Positions 29,261 to 39,279 are shown, numbered from the stretch's first letter. The stretch is 64,000 nt of DNA from Psychromonas arctica DSM 14288 (GCF_000482725.1 NZ_AXWP01000036.1:16379-80378), one strand, 5' to 3'. Numbers and translations: made by a program. Notes: a model not told the origin generated them from the letters alone.

Positions 29261-29331
29261 TATTTGAACGTTGAAGTGATCTGTTTAGTTTTTCTAAGCC
29301 GAATGGAGTGATTCGACTATCAAACATTAAT

Positions 29332-29358
29332 AAAAAACCGCTTAATAAGCGGTTTTTT
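29332..29358. terminator. Bidirectional intrinsic terminator between ppiC and zapC
   Basis: AAAAAACCGCTTA and TAAGCGGTTTTTT form a 13-bp stem around a single central base, with T tracts on both strands. It serves the converging ppiC and zapC genes. Confidence 0.9.
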
Positions 29359-29405
29359 ATTACAAAAGTAAAAGTGAAAAATTACTCATAAAACTAATCA
29401 TAAAA

Positions 29406-29960
29406 TTAGCCCGCATTTTGAAATGAAATCCATTCTTGTGGTTGTGATTCTAAACATGGCGTTAATTTGTCAGCGGTGACTTTAATGATCTGAAATTGTT
29501 TGAATATTTTTCCATTAGAAAAAGTATGACATTCATCGAATAGCATACATAAGCAAAAATTGTCCTGTTGTTCCAATACCATGTACTTAGCAGACTCAGG
29601 TACCCCAGAGGTCGTTAAGATAGCTAACTCGCCATTATTATATTGTATTTGTTGATGCTCTGATGTTTGAAATAACCAACTTTTAGGCATCATTGGTTTG
29701 TGAAATAGATCTATTGCGATTAAATGTAAGATTATTTTACAACGCAGAGACTCTTCAAAGTGACTTAATGATTCACTTTCAAACAATTCAATATAACGCG
29801 TGACATCATCAACGGTAAACGACAACACTTGGCTTTCTCGTAAACGTAACATATTGGATTCGTAAACAATTGGGAAGGTTCGCTCACGGTCGACAACAGA
29901 TAGCTTTCCCTGTTGCTGGTCAAAGACCCACTGCCATTCTGCTTTTGGAATATAATCCAT
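29406..29960 (-). CDS. zapC: Cell division protein ZapC
   Basis: Predicted FtsZ-ring stabilising protein. Similarity is modest but located in ZapC blocks: a start AEWQWVFDQQQGKLSVV, a middle KPMMPKSWLFQTSEHQQ and a C-terminal CLCMLFDE. The ATG at 29960 (184 aa) is preceded by AGGAG; the frame is open to 29990. Gene order supports the call: in E. coli zapC (ycbW) also lies directly downstream of pyrD. Intergenic distance to pyrD is 177 bases. Soluble, no signal peptide. Confidence 0.8.
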   Translation of the reverse strand: MDYIPKAEWQWVFDQQQGKLSVVDRERTFPIVYESNMLRLRESQVLSFTVDDVTRYIELFESESLSHFEESLRCKIILHLIAIDLFHKPMMPKSWLFQTSEHQQIQYNNGELAILTTSGVPESAKYMVLEQQDNFCLCMLFDECHTFSNGKIFKQFQIIKVTADKLTPCLESQPQEWISFQNAG

Positions 29961-30137
29961 TACTTTCTCCTCATGTTCTATCACTATCACTTAACCTTAA
30001 ATTTAAAAGGCACTGGCCTTTAATAAAGTAACATTAAATACTTAGGGCAATTACTTTTATTTCAAGGGCCGTTCATATTTCATGTTGCTGTACTAGCGAA
30101 GCAACATGATTATGTCGTTTACTTGGCAGCCATATTT

Positions 30138-31148
30138 TTAAATGTAGTTAACAATATTTTTAACTAATGATGGTCCCTGATAGATAAAACCTGAATATAT
30201 TTGCACCAAGCTTGCGCCGGCATTAATTTTTTCTTTTGCTGCAATAACACTATCGATACCACCTACACCTATGATTGGTATTTGCCCATTAAGATGTTGT
30301 GCAAATTTAGCTATCACGGCAGTACTTTTACTTTGTACAGGTTTTCCACTCAAACCACCTGCTTCTGAAGCATGTGACATACCTTTAACCATTGCTCGGT
30401 CTAATGTTGTGTTGGTTGCAATTAAACCGTCTATTTTGTATTTCAATAATGATTGAGCAATAGACTCAATCTCTTCGTCACTTAAATCGGGCGCAACTTT
30501 TAAGGCGACTGGCACATATTTACCATGCTTTTCCGCAAGTTCTTGTTGGCGTGTTTTTAATGAATCTAATAAATCATCTAATGCTTCACCATATTGTAAA
30601 GAACGTAACCCTGGAGTATTAGGTGACGAAATGTTGACTGCAATATAACCAGCGTATGGGTAAACTTTATCCATGCACAGTAAATAATCCTGCTTGCCTT
30701 GTTCTACAGGAGTATGGATGTTTTTACCTATGTTGATTCCAATAACACCTTTAAAATTGCTATTTTTTACATTTTCAATCAGGTTATCTACACCGTCATT
30801 ATTAAACCCCATACGGTTGATGATCCCCTCACCTTCTAATACACGAAATAAACGAGGAGAAGGGTTTCCCGGTTGCCCAACTGGCGTAACAGTTCCCACT
30901 TCAATATGACCAAAACCCATTGCACCAAAGGCATCAATACATTCAGCATTTTTATCAAGACCGGCAGCAAGTCCAAGTGAATTAGGAAATGTTAACCCCA
31001 TAACTTGCACCGGGCGATGTTGTACTTTTTGGCGGTATAAAAGATCTAATAATGTACCGTGTGTTAATTTGAGCTGTTTAATTGAAAGATCATGAGCTTT
31101 TTCTGGATTCATCTTGAATAATAAACTGCGCATAACTCGATATAACAT
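30138..31148 (-). CDS. pyrD: Dihydroorotate dehydrogenase (quinone), class 2
   Basis: Oxidises dihydroorotate to orotate with quinone as acceptor, at the inner membrane, in pyrimidine synthesis. The start is the ATG at 31148 with AAGG upstream, giving 336 residues, identical in length to E. coli PyrD. The N-terminal membrane-associating helix pair ([20 protein letters not shown]), [26 protein letters not shown], which carries the class 2 catalytic Ser, and [15 protein letters not shown] (FMN) are present. The 24 codons open upstream are not used. Confidence 0.96.
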   Translation of the reverse strand: MLYRVMRSLLFKMNPEKAHDLSIKQLKLTHGTLLDLLYRQKVQHRPVQVMGLTFPNSLGLAAGLDKNAECIDAFGAMGFGHIEVGTVTPVGQPGNPSPRLFRVLEGEGIINRMGFNNDGVDNLIENVKNSNFKGVIGINIGKNIHTPVEQGKQDYLLCMDKVYPYAGYIAVNISSPNTPGLRSLQYGEALDDLLDSLKTRQQELAEKHGKYVPVALKVAPDLSDEEIESIAQSLLKYKIDGLIATNTTLDRAMVKGMSHASEAGGLSGKPVQSKSTAVIAKFAQHLNGQIPIIGVGGIDSVIAAKEKINAGASLVQIYSGFIYQGPSLVKNIVNYI

Positions 31149-31384
31149 AATAGGACCTTGTAATAGTGGGTTTTTATTAATGAAATTTTTATTATTGTAT
31201 AGAAAAAATGAAAAAATCAATACTCAAATAATGACAAAAGGATAAAATCAGAAAGTTAATACAATCAACTGTTGTATTAACAAAGAAAAATTTGTTGATG
31301 AAGTGCAAGGATCAATTCGCAAGTCTTAACGTTAATACAGATAATATTTAATCAGATTAATTGCGCGCTAAAGATCCTGTTACA

Positions 31385-32197
31385 TTATTGAATGTTGTTA
31401 GCGTTAATGTTTAATGAGGGGTAATGATGAATACGCACTCTCCATCCTTTTAACCACATTAGTTCATCTCTCGGTGCATTTTTAACACGCCTTGTGAGCA
31501 TTTCATCGGCAGCTAAAGCAAAGCTACGTAATACATTATCAGTTTGATCTGGCATCGCCAACAAAACCTGTTTTAAGCCCCAACCCTGACCTTGATATTT
31601 TTCCTTATCAGAGATGCCTTCACCTTTAAAGTTAATATAATCTAATAAAACAAAAATACCTTCGGGTGTTGCTTTTAATGCATCTAGGCTTTGATTTATT
31701 TTAACGCTTTGTTTTTTAGTGCTATTCGCTAAGATAGCAGGAATACCTTTTTCTAAGCGTTTAATAATAAACTGAGCTTGTAATGCAGCAGTATCTTGCA
31801 TTAATTGCCTTAATTGAGTGAGGCTTTCATTATTAAATTCACGATAAAATTCTTCTCTTGTTTTCCAGGGGGCTGTTTTGGCGTTAATTAACCACTTGGG
31901 GACGGGGACGGCCTTGCTAATAATATAATCAAGTAAAGCAGGGAATTGTTCGATGTATGGTCCTTTTTTATCCGTTGGATACCAAATAAAATGCCCGATT
32001 CCCATCGAAGGAAAATCTTCATCTCTATTCCAGACCGTAAGATGCTCCTTTTTACCGGCACCTTCATTTTTCCAGATCAAGTGCGCTAGCACATCGATTT
32101 GCGACAGAGAGAGTGGAATCGGGTAAGTATTTGCAAGAGATTTGAAGGGAGAGATAGCAAATATTAAAGTCAGTGACAGTATAAAATGACGCAACAT
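31385..32197 (-). CDS. Secreted protein of unknown function, lysozyme-like segment
   Basis: 270 residues with a Sec signal peptide (about 1-22, ending SLANTYP). The segment IWKNEGAGKKEHLTVWNRDE followed by FPSMGIGHFIWYP resembles the Glu-containing opening of lysozyme/phage-endolysin domains, but the rest (residues 90-260) does not let me name an enzyme. Likely periplasmic. Monocistronic; neighbours give no hint. I do not assign a function. Confidence 0.7.
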   Translation of the reverse strand: MLRHFILSLTLIFAISPFKSLANTYPIPLSLSQIDVLAHLIWKNEGAGKKEHLTVWNRDEDFPSMGIGHFIWYPTDKKGPYIEQFPALLDYIISKAVPVPKWLINAKTAPWKTREEFYREFNNESLTQLRQLMQDTAALQAQFIIKRLEKGIPAILANSTKKQSVKINQSLDALKATPEGIFVLLDYINFKGEGISDKEKYQGQGWGLKQVLLAMPDQTDNVLRSFALAADEMLTRRVKNAPRDELMWLKGWRVRIHHYPSLNINANNIQ

Positions 32198-32290
32198 AAT
32201 TAACCTAAGAGATTATAAATATAGGAGTTGATAGACTGTGATAAACGCTTTAGGTTCAGTTTGGCATTAGTTAAGCTAGATAAAATTCAG

Positions 32291-32593
32291 TTAAACTACA
32301 AAATGAAAGCTCATGCTATCAATCACTTGTTCTCGTTTTTCTTGTGTTGCTACTTGATGATATGCATCTAATGCACCACGCTCTTTAGCACTTGGTTGGT
32401 CATAACCAATGGTATCATTGATCGACTCTTGTTGTTCTGTTGAAAGGACTAAAGAAAACTCAGTTGAGTCAGTTTTCTTAGAGACAGGACTAATTTCGCT
32501 AACGGGTGGCGTATTTTCATTTTTTTTAACTTGCGACAATTTACCCGTATTAATTGGGTTATTTGTCATTGCAACATTATTATAAATGGCCAT
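32291..32593 (-). CDS. Small hypothetical protein
   Basis: 100 residues, hydrophilic, no signal peptide. The first 55 are low in complexity and rich in Asn, Ser, Thr, Lys; the end (IGYDQPSAKERGALDAY, then SMSFHFVV) looks conserved and is probably the functional part. I recall C-termini like this in unannotated Shewanella and Vibrio proteins, but no function. Lies between the secreted protein and tsaB. Confidence 0.55.
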   Translation of the reverse strand: MAIYNNVAMTNNPINTGKLSQVKKNENTPPVSEISPVSKKTDSTEFSLVLSTEQQESINDTIGYDQPSAKERGALDAYHQVATQEKREQVIDSMSFHFVV

Positions 32594-32660
32594 AGGTTAT
32601 TAGAACTACCTCTAAGTGAATGTTATTTATATCTGCATTGTCTATTTGCATTATAGACAA

Positions 32661-33401
32661 TTATTCGCGACCTGGTAGCTTTTTCCACGTGACAGTGTCA
32701 CGTAAATAGATAGGTGTAGCATTTTCAGGGTCAACAGCAGCGTTCTTAGCGATTAATTCGCTAGCAGATTGCAACATAAATGCAGCATTAGGGTATAAAA
32801 CATCAGAAACATGGCAGACTTGAAACGCATTTAATAGCTCAGGATATGCAGCCCACCCAGTACCAACTAATAAACTGTTTGGTTGAATTGAATCACCTGT
32901 TTCAGACATTGAATTGATCAAGTCCTGTGGTTTGACGACCGTTTCTTTACCCTGTAATACCATGACACCATTTACATTAAGATAATGAGCGAAATAAACT
33001 TCGCCCATACGAGCATCAATAGCAGCATAAATATGAATAGGTTTTGTGTTTGTTCCTTGCTGAGCCAAACTAAGCGTTAATGCTTCCTGTGCCATTGCTT
33101 GTAACGTCGAAACACCAACCATTTGCTTTTCTAACCCAAATGCGAGTCCTTGAGCAATACTGATTCCAATTCTAACCCCGGTAAAACTACCTGGTCCTTG
33201 GCCGTAAGCGATCACATCGATATCTGATAACGATAAGCTTGCCTCTTTAATCACCTCATCAATGGTTGGTAATATGCGCTGAGTATGTTCTCGAGGAGCC
33301 AGCATAAAGCGTTGGAAAATGGTTGCTTGTCTAGTTAATACTGCAACCGAACATGCTTCTGTTGAAGAATCAATGCACAGAATATTGTATGTAGATGACA
33401 T
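32661..33401 (-). CDS. tsaB: tRNA threonylcarbamoyladenosine biosynthesis protein TsaB
   Basis: Subunit of the TsaBDE complex that transfers the threonylcarbamoyl group to A37 of ANN-decoding tRNAs. The ASKHA-fold start ILCIDSSTEACSVAVL, the block IAYGQGPGSFTGVRIGI and the segment HIYAAIDARMGEVYFA are diagnostic. I used the ATG at 33401 (246 aa); the frame is open to 33470, but the extra 23 residues precede the conserved start. It lies 195 bases downstream of yoaA, the same pairing as in E. coli. Confidence 0.94.
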   Translation of the reverse strand: MSSTYNILCIDSSTEACSVAVLTRQATIFQRFMLAPREHTQRILPTIDEVIKEASLSLSDIDVIAYGQGPGSFTGVRIGISIAQGLAFGLEKQMVGVSTLQAMAQEALTLSLAQQGTNTKPIHIYAAIDARMGEVYFAHYLNVNGVMVLQGKETVVKPQDLINSMSETGDSIQPNSLLVGTGWAAYPELLNAFQVCHVSDVLYPNAAFMLQSASELIAKNAAVDPENATPIYLRDTVTWKKLPGRE

Positions 33402-33596
33402 AAATCGCCTATTTAATGAATGTGAGAAAGTGTCCGGCGTTACGGTTAAATAACTGTTGTTTACCGTCATTAAGTTAAATTATAAAAAATTAGAAACTGG
33501 TCACCAGAGAGTTAGCTTATCGATTATTTCGACCGTTTGAGTGTTAAAGCATTTCAATCATGCTTGTTAAAAACGAGCCAATAAAATAGCGTTAGT

Positions 33597-35519
33597 TTAT
33601 TCAATTAAAGTAAGAAAATCGATTGCTTTATTAAGGTCTCTAGTTCGCGGCATGCAAGGTAAACTATTAAGGAAAAGATTGCCATATTTTCGACTCACTA
33701 AACGTGTATCACAAACAATTAACACACCTTTGTCTTGTTCCGCTCTAATCAACCGCCCAACGCCTTGTTTTAAAGTGATCACCGCTTGTGGTAATTGTAC
33801 GTCAAAGAATGGGTCACCCCCTTTCAACTCGGCATCTTCCATGCGTGCTTTTAGTAAAGGCTCTTCAGGTGAAGCAAAAGGGATTTTATCGATAATCACA
33901 CAAGATAGCGTTTGCCCACGTACATCAACGCCCTCCCAGAAACTGCCCGTTGCCACCAATAATGCGTTACCGTGAGTAATGAATTCATCTAACAAGGCTT
34001 GTTTACTTTTTTCACCCTGCAATAGAACAGGTAAAGTTAACGATTCACGAAAAGCTTGTGCGAGCTGATTCATCATCGAGTGGCTGGTGCAGAGGAAAAA
34101 ACAGCGTCCTTTACTGGCATTAATAACAGGCGATAACATATCAACTAATTTAGCCGCTAATCCAGGAGTACCCGGTTCTGGTATTAATCGAGGAACAACA
34201 AAAAGGCTTTGTGTTGCATAATCAAAAGGACTACTTAATTGTAAGCAATTAGCTGCAGTTAACCCAAGTAACTGGGTGAAATGTTTAAACTCCCCTTTAA
34301 CCGACAAAGTAGCGGAGGTGAATATCCAACTTGCTTGCTTTTTTTGACACTCGGTTTGAAAACGAGTAGCGACACTGAGCGGCGTGATATTCAATGAAAA
34401 GTGCTGCTTAGTACATTCATACCAATAACTGAATCCGCTTTCATGGGTGTTATTTAAGCGTTCAAACAATAAACTGTATTGATTAATTTTTTCAAAGCAG
34501 TGATCTAGTACTTCGCTTTTACCCAAACGCTCGGTCAATACTTGTTTTAAAAAGCCCATGACTTGTTGTAAACGTGTGACGTGCATTTGCATCGCGCGAT
34601 CTTTACTTTTGTCACGCCAACTACCCGAGCCTTTTTCGATTGCAAAGGCTAGCCTGAAATCTAAAGATGCAGCTCGTAATTGCTCTGCCGCTTTTGCCAT
34701 CTGTTTTGCTTCTTTTAATTCGGTGCGATAGACAAAATCGATTTCTTTGGCTAGTTCTGTAAGTTGTTTACTTGATAAGCTTTCGCCAAAATATTGACTG
34801 GCAATGTCTGGTAGTTGATGGGCTTCATCAAATATATAACAATCAGCTTCTGGTATTAATTGACCAAAGCCGGTCTCTTTCACTGCTAAATCGGCAAAAA
34901 ACAGATGATGATTAATAACGATAACATCTGCATCCATTGCTTTGGTTCTTGCTTTCACAACAAAACAATCTTCATAACTTGGGCATTCTTTACCGAGGCA
35001 ATTATCATTACTACTGGTAATTGAGGGAATGATCATTGCATCTTCAGGCAAATCATCAACTTCTGCAATATCACCTGTACCGGTACTAATAGACCAATCT
35101 TTAATAGCGACTAATTCATTATGCAGGTTAGGTTGTTTGAAACGCGTTTCAAGCATAAAACGATTAAGTCGCTCAATACAAAGATAGTTCGCACGCCCTT
35201 TTAATAAAGTGCAATGCCCTGTGAAGTTAGTGGCTTGTAATAAAAGGGGGAGATCCTTTAAGTACAATTGTTCTTGTAGTGCTTTACTGCCCGTTGAGAT
35301 AACTAGTTTTTGCCCTAAGCTTTTATCTAAATTTAATAACGCAGGTGCTAAATAAGCAAACGTTTTACCGGTGCCTGTTTCTGCTTCGACTACTAATGCA
35401 CTTTGTTGCTTAATCGCTTGGTCAACGGATTCGGCCATTTTAACTTGAGCGTCTCGACCAATAAAGTGAGGAAGAATATTGGCAAGTGCGCCTGTTGAAG
35501 AAAAAAATGAAGCAATCAA
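33597..35519 (-). CDS. yoaA: ATP-dependent DNA helicase YoaA (DinG/XPD family)
   Basis: Superfamily 2 Fe-S helicase, in E. coli linked to repair of replication-blocking damage. Walker A EAETGTGKTFAYLAP near residue 46, DEAH box IFDEAHQLPD, and the Fe-S cluster cysteines in NYLCIERL and CLGKECPSYEDC; final motif VI QGVGRLIRAEQDKG. 640 residues, as in E. coli YoaA (636). The gene order yoaA-tsaB is conserved with E. coli. DinG itself is longer and is less likely. Confidence 0.93.
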   Translation of the reverse strand: MIASFFSSTGALANILPHFIGRDAQVKMAESVDQAIKQQSALVVEAETGTGKTFAYLAPALLNLDKSLGQKLVISTGSKALQEQLYLKDLPLLLQATNFTGHCTLLKGRANYLCIERLNRFMLETRFKQPNLHNELVAIKDWSISTGTGDIAEVDDLPEDAMIIPSITSSNDNCLGKECPSYEDCFVVKARTKAMDADVIVINHHLFFADLAVKETGFGQLIPEADCYIFDEAHQLPDIASQYFGESLSSKQLTELAKEIDFVYRTELKEAKQMAKAAEQLRAASLDFRLAFAIEKGSGSWRDKSKDRAMQMHVTRLQQVMGFLKQVLTERLGKSEVLDHCFEKINQYSLLFERLNNTHESGFSYWYECTKQHFSLNITPLSVATRFQTECQKKQASWIFTSATLSVKGEFKHFTQLLGLTAANCLQLSSPFDYATQSLFVVPRLIPEPGTPGLAAKLVDMLSPVINASKGRCFFLCTSHSMMNQLAQAFRESLTLPVLLQGEKSKQALLDEFITHGNALLVATGSFWEGVDVRGQTLSCVIIDKIPFASPEEPLLKARMEDAELKGGDPFFDVQLPQAVITLKQGVGRLIRAEQDKGVLIVCDTRLVSRKYGNLFLNSLPCMPRTRDLNKAIDFLTLIE

Positions 35520-35701
35520 TTTATTAAGCTCTGCCGTTGAATAATGTATAATATTCTACGTTAATAATCTTAAACTGAACATGCTTTAGTACGCAGTAAA
35601 AAATACAAACAGTCTTTACTCATAACAACATAACTATCATTGCGCCATAACTAGCACTATTGCATAGAGCCATTACAACGGGAAACCTCTACGGGGACAC
35701 A

Positions 35702-36088
35702 ATGACAGAACAAAAGAAGGCAGTTTTATTAACACCTCATTTAACTGTCGAACTTAATACTATTCGAGCGATGACGACGATTTATTGTAAAGCACACCAT
35801 CAGCATTGTGTTTGTGAACAATGCTTAGCGCTGATCGAACATGCAAAACAAAAATTAGATAGATGTGTTTATGGTGATAACAAACCTGCTTGTAAGCACT
35901 GCCCTATTCATTGTTATAAACCTCAATTTAGGCAACAGGCACAAGTGGTGATGCGTTATGCAGGCCCTAAGATGTTGCTTAGACATCCCTTGTTAGCGAT
36001 TAAACATTTGATTAAATCAACGAAGAAGTTCCCGAAGGTCATTCCTACTGGCTTATCTAATTACCATCAGCGTAAGAAAAATAAGTGA
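35702..36088 (+). CDS. YgbA family protein (nitrous-oxide-stimulated promoter family)
   Basis: 128-residue soluble protein of the YgbA family. Conserved Cys pattern CVCEQCLALIEHAKQKLDRC and CKHCPIHCYKPQFR, then VVMRYAGPKMLLRHPLLAI. The four or more paired cysteines suggest metal or iron-sulfur binding. The ATG at 35702 has GGGG 8 bases upstream; an ATG at 35660 is open but lacks one. In enteric bacteria ygbA belongs to the NsrR (nitric oxide) regulon; I saw no NsrR site here. Confidence 0.85.
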   Translation: MTEQKKAVLLTPHLTVELNTIRAMTTIYCKAHHQHCVCEQCLALIEHAKQKLDRCVYGDNKPACKHCPIHCYKPQFRQQAQVVMRYAGPKMLLRHPLLAIKHLIKSTKKFPKVIPTGLSNYHQRKKNK

Positions 36089-36185
36089 TTCTCTTGTAGT
36101 TATTGAACGATATAGTTGTTGAAAAATACAGTTATTAAACAATATGTTTGATTACACTCATCACACCGAGTAGTAGAGTTAACCA

Positions 36186-36419
36186 TCAGATGGTGATATC
36201 GATATGTTTTGTTTCTGGTATTTCTTCTTGTTCTGTTTTTTTAGTGGCTCTAATGGGTTTCAGAAAATGCACACTTTCTTCTATATCTTCAGGTGAGGCA
36301 TTATTGTTACGGTTAGATGCTTGATATTTGACTACCTTACCGGTGGACATTTTATTAGTTTGAAAAGGTTTAAACACATAGGTTCTGTTGATGAAGTCAT
36401 TAATGAGATGTTGACTCAT
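36186..36419 (-). CDS. Small hypothetical protein
   Basis: 77 residues, polar, ending HIDITI, with no recognised domain. AGGAGGGGAT stands right before the ATG at 36419, one of the best ribosome binding sites in the window, which is the main reason to accept it. Convergent with the YgbA-family gene. Confidence 0.6.
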   Translation of the reverse strand: MSQHLINDFINRTYVFKPFQTNKMSTGKVVKYQASNRNNNASPEDIEESVHFLKPIRATKKTEQEEIPETKHIDITI

Positions 36420-36540
36420 ATCCCCTCCTACTCAGATTGTGTGCGTTAATGGATAAAACGTTTGTCATTGTAATCAAATTGAACTTTGAATTTATCCCTA
36501 GACTCTTTACAATACAACTCATATTAATAAGGGTTTTAAC

Positions 36541-36708
36541 ATGAATCGCAAAAAGAAACTAAATAGCATCCTCAAAAAACGTATGAAAAAGATTAATGCA
36601 AAAGCTGCGCCTAACACAAAGAGCAAATATATTTCTAAAGCTGAAAGAGAAAAATTAGAACAAATAGAGATACAAAATAGTGAAAATGAATCTATTACGA
36701 GTGAATAA
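36541..36708 (+). CDS. DUF2986 small basic protein
   Basis: 55 codons, ATG at 36541 to TAA at 36706-36708, preceded by AAGGG. The protein starts MNRKKKLNSILKKRMKKINA and continues with KSKYISKAEREKLEQIE, the DUF2986 pattern seen in vibrios and shewanellas. Strongly basic N-terminus and acidic C-terminus. Function unknown. An inverted repeat (TTGGAC, 36736-36755) lies 28 bases after its stop. Confidence 0.82.
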   Translation: MNRKKKLNSILKKRMKKINAKAAPNTKSKYISKAEREKLEQIEIQNSENESITSE

Positions 36709-36824
36709 TCAAAGTTTTTGCATAATTATTCCAAATTGGACTTAGATATGTCCAAAAATAGTTTCACATTTTGGATTGAGATTGGTAGGCTTAGTGTCAA
36801 TTAAATTACAGAGTTTTAATCACC

Positions 36825-36869
36825 ATGAAGAAAGTAAATCTGAAAGCACATCACCATCATATTACCTAA
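36825..36869 (+). CDS. hisL: his operon leader peptide HisL
   Basis: A 14-codon frame encoding MKKVNLKAHHHHIT with four consecutive histidine codons, ending 57 bases before the attenuator stem and 117 before hisG. Analogous to E. coli HisL, which has seven histidines. Ribosome stalling at the His run when charged tRNA-His is scarce would favour the antiterminator. Confidence 0.9.
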   Translation: MKKVNLKAHHHHIT

Positions 36870-36886
36870 TCTTTCAGGATTTTTCT

Positions 36887-36960
36887 TGGAAGAGATGTTG
36901 TGTGCTTCCAGTGGTTACCCAAATTTAAACCCTCGGAAGTAAACCTCCCGAGGGTTTTTT
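36887..36960 (+). terminator. his operon attenuator
   Basis: Terminator stem AAACCCTCGG (36927-36936) with CCGAGGGTTT (36948-36957), followed by T residues to 36960. An earlier stem pairs TGGAAG (36887-36892) with CTTCCA (36905-36910). CTTCC (36905-36909) can instead pair with GGAAG (36935-36939), which overlaps the 5' arm of the terminator, so the two states exclude each other. Confidence 0.88.
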
Positions 36961-36986
36961 AGTTTTAAATGCAAGGAAATGAGTTT

Positions 36987-37883
36987 ATGTCAGAGCAACG
37001 TTTAAGAATCGCAATACAGAAAAAAGGTCGTCTAAGTGATGACACGGTTAAATTATTAAAAGCCTGTGGAATTAAAATTAATTTAAATACCCAACGTTTA
37101 ATAGCACACAGTGACAATATGCCAATTGATATCCTTCGTGTACGCGATGACGATATCCCAGGGCTAGTAATGGATGGTGTAGTTGATTTGGGTTTTATTG
37201 GTCAAAACGTGCTTGAAGAAGAAAGCATGATGCGTAAAGTTGCTAACGAACCAACAGCACATAAAGTAGTAAAAGAGTTAGCCTTTGGTGAATGTCGTTT
37301 CTCTCTAGCCGTTGACAATGATTTTGATTATCAAGGTGTGCAATCTTTAGCAAACCTACGTATCGCAACAACTTATGTTCACATCTTGAAACGTTTTATG
37401 GCAGAAGCCAATGTTCCTTATACCTCTTGTATGTTAACAGGTTCAGTTGAAGTTGCGCCTCGCGCAGGACTAGCCGATGCAATTTGTGACTTAGTTTCGA
37501 CTGGTGCAACCTTAGAAGCGAACGGCTTAAAGGAAGTAGAAGTGATTTACCGTTCTACTGCTGTATTAATGCAACGTGACAAACCATTAACTGACGCTAA
37601 ACAAGACTTAGTGAATCGCATCCTTACGCGTATTGACGGTGTACAAACAGCAAAAGAATCTAAATACATCATGTTAAATGCACCTAAAGCTAATCTAGCG
37701 GCCATTACTGATCTATTACCAGGTTCTGATTTACCAACCGTGATGGAATTAGCCGGAAGCGAAGATCACGTTGCTTTACACGTTGTCAGTAAAGAGAACT
37801 TGTTCTGGGAAACGATGGAACAATTAAAAGCATTAGGCGCGAGTTCAATTCTAGTATTACCTATTGAAAAAATGATGGAGTAG
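36987..37883 (+). CDS. hisG: ATP phosphoribosyltransferase (long form)
   Basis: First enzyme of histidine biosynthesis: joins ATP and PRPP to give phosphoribosyl-ATP, with feedback inhibition by histidine. [36 protein letters not shown] and the PRPP loop ([14 protein letters not shown]) are present. The C-terminal ACT-like regulatory domain (about 225-298) marks the long, hexameric type that needs no HisZ. Start at the ATG at 36987 behind AAGGA gives 298 residues (E. coli 299); an upstream ATG at 36969 is in frame. Controlled by the attenuator just upstream. Confidence 0.97.
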   Translation: MSEQRLRIAIQKKGRLSDDTVKLLKACGIKINLNTQRLIAHSDNMPIDILRVRDDDIPGLVMDGVVDLGFIGQNVLEEESMMRKVANEPTAHKVVKELAFGECRFSLAVDNDFDYQGVQSLANLRIATTYVHILKRFMAEANVPYTSCMLTGSVEVAPRAGLADAICDLVSTGATLEANGLKEVEVIYRSTAVLMQRDKPLTDAKQDLVNRILTRIDGVQTAKESKYIMLNAPKANLAAITDLLPGSDLPTVMELAGSEDHVALHVVSKENLFWETMEQLKALGASSILVLPIEKMME

Positions 37884-37891
37884 TATAAAAA

Positions 37892-39190
37892 ATGGCAATG
37901 CAAACGGTCAACTGGGAACAACTAACACCTGAACAGCAAGCTCAATTACTTGCTCGCCCTGCAATGGCAGATTCTTCGGGTTTAACCGCTACTGTTTCTG
38001 AGATTATTGCTAATATTCGTCAACATGGTGATCAAGCTTTGCTTGATTACACCAAACGTTTTGACAAAATAACTGGTGATAACTTTACCTTAACGCAAAC
38101 AGATATTGATGCTGCGACGGAACGCCTTGGTAGTGATATAAAAAATGCGATAAAAGTAGCTTACGATCAAGTCGTTAAATTTCACATAGCACAAAAGCAA
38201 GATGTCATACGTGTTGAAACAATGCCCGGTGTTGTGTGTGAAATGCATACCCAAGCAATTGAATCAGTTGGTTTGTACATTCCTGGTGGCAGTGCGCCAT
38301 TGCCATCGACGGTGATCATGACCGGTGCGCCTGCACAAATTGCAGGTTGTGCGCGTTTAGTATTGTGTTCACCGCCGCCACTAGCTGATGAAATATTATA
38401 TGCGGCATCACTATGTGGTGTTAATGAAATCTATTCTGTAGGAGGTGCACAAGCAATTGCAGCATTAGCTTACGGAACAGAGACTATTAAACCGGTAGAT
38501 AAAATATTTGGCCCTGGCAATTCATTTGTTACTGAAGCTAAACGCCAAGTCAGTAACGACTTTGCAGGTGCTGCGATTGATATGCCAGCAGGCCCATCTG
38601 AAGTATTAGTAATTGCCGATAAAGATGCAGATCCTGCTTTTATTGCTTCTGACCTACTATCTCAAGCTGAACATGGTCATGATTCGCAAACTATTCTAGT
38701 GACCCCCTGTGCAAAGATTGCTGAGCAAACGGGCATTGAAATAGCGAGTCAACTAGCCGTTTTAGAGCGTCGTGAAATCGCTGAGAAAGCAATTGCCAAC
38801 AGTGTCAGTATTGTATGTAAAGATCTTGAACAAGCGGTTGCTATCTCGAATCGTTATGCACCAGAACATTTGATTGTACAAACTGAACAACCAAGAGCAA
38901 TACAACCAATGCTGAAAAACGCAGGGTCTATTTTCTTGGGTGCATGGACGCCAGAATCAGTCGGTGATTATGCAAGTGGTACTAATCATGTATTACCAAC
39001 TTACGGTTACACTAAAACGTATTCAAGTTTAGGCTTAGCTGATTTTGTTAAACGTTATACCGTACAAGAGTTAACACAGGAAGGTTTACGTAATTTAGCC
39101 CCTGCGGTAACTTGTTTGGCTGCTGCTGAAGGGTTAACAGCGCATAAGCGTGCAGTTACAATCCGTATGGAAAAACTAGATCAGCAATAG
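37892..39190 (+). CDS. hisD: Histidinol dehydrogenase
   Basis: Zinc enzyme oxidising L-histidinol to L-histidine with two NAD+ (last two steps). [63 protein letters not shown] (zinc ligands Gln and His) and [10 protein letters not shown] (catalytic Glu-His) are present. 432 residues, standard. Starts 9 bases after the hisG stop; a second ATG two codons on is an alternative. Followed by an 89-bp gap with a hairpin, unlike the tight spacing of later his genes. Confidence 0.97.
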   Translation: MAMQTVNWEQLTPEQQAQLLARPAMADSSGLTATVSEIIANIRQHGDQALLDYTKRFDKITGDNFTLTQTDIDAATERLGSDIKNAIKVAYDQVVKFHIAQKQDVIRVETMPGVVCEMHTQAIESVGLYIPGGSAPLPSTVIMTGAPAQIAGCARLVLCSPPPLADEILYAASLCGVNEIYSVGGAQAIAALAYGTETIKPVDKIFGPGNSFVTEAKRQVSNDFAGAAIDMPAGPSEVLVIADKDADPAFIASDLLSQAEHGHDSQTILVTPCAKIAEQTGIEIASQLAVLERREIAEKAIANSVSIVCKDLEQAVAISNRYAPEHLIVQTEQPRAIQPMLKNAGSIFLGAWTPESVGDYASGTNHVLPTYGYTKTYSSLGLADFVKRYTVQELTQEGLRNLAPAVTCLAAAEGLTAHKRAVTIRMEKLDQQ

Positions 39191-39225
39191 GTCATTTATT
39201 AGGTCAATCAATAGATCATGTAATC

Positions 39226-39257
39226 GCCTGAGTAGTCAGTTATATAACGACTCAGGC
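39226..39257 (+). other. Intercistronic hairpin between hisD and hisC
   Basis: GCCTGAGT (39226-39233) pairs with ACTCAGGC (39250-39257), extended by two base pairs beyond a mismatch. There is no T tract, so it is more likely an mRNA stability or processing element than a terminator. Confidence 0.5.
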
Positions 39258-39279
39258 AATATTTAGGGAAGAATCATCG

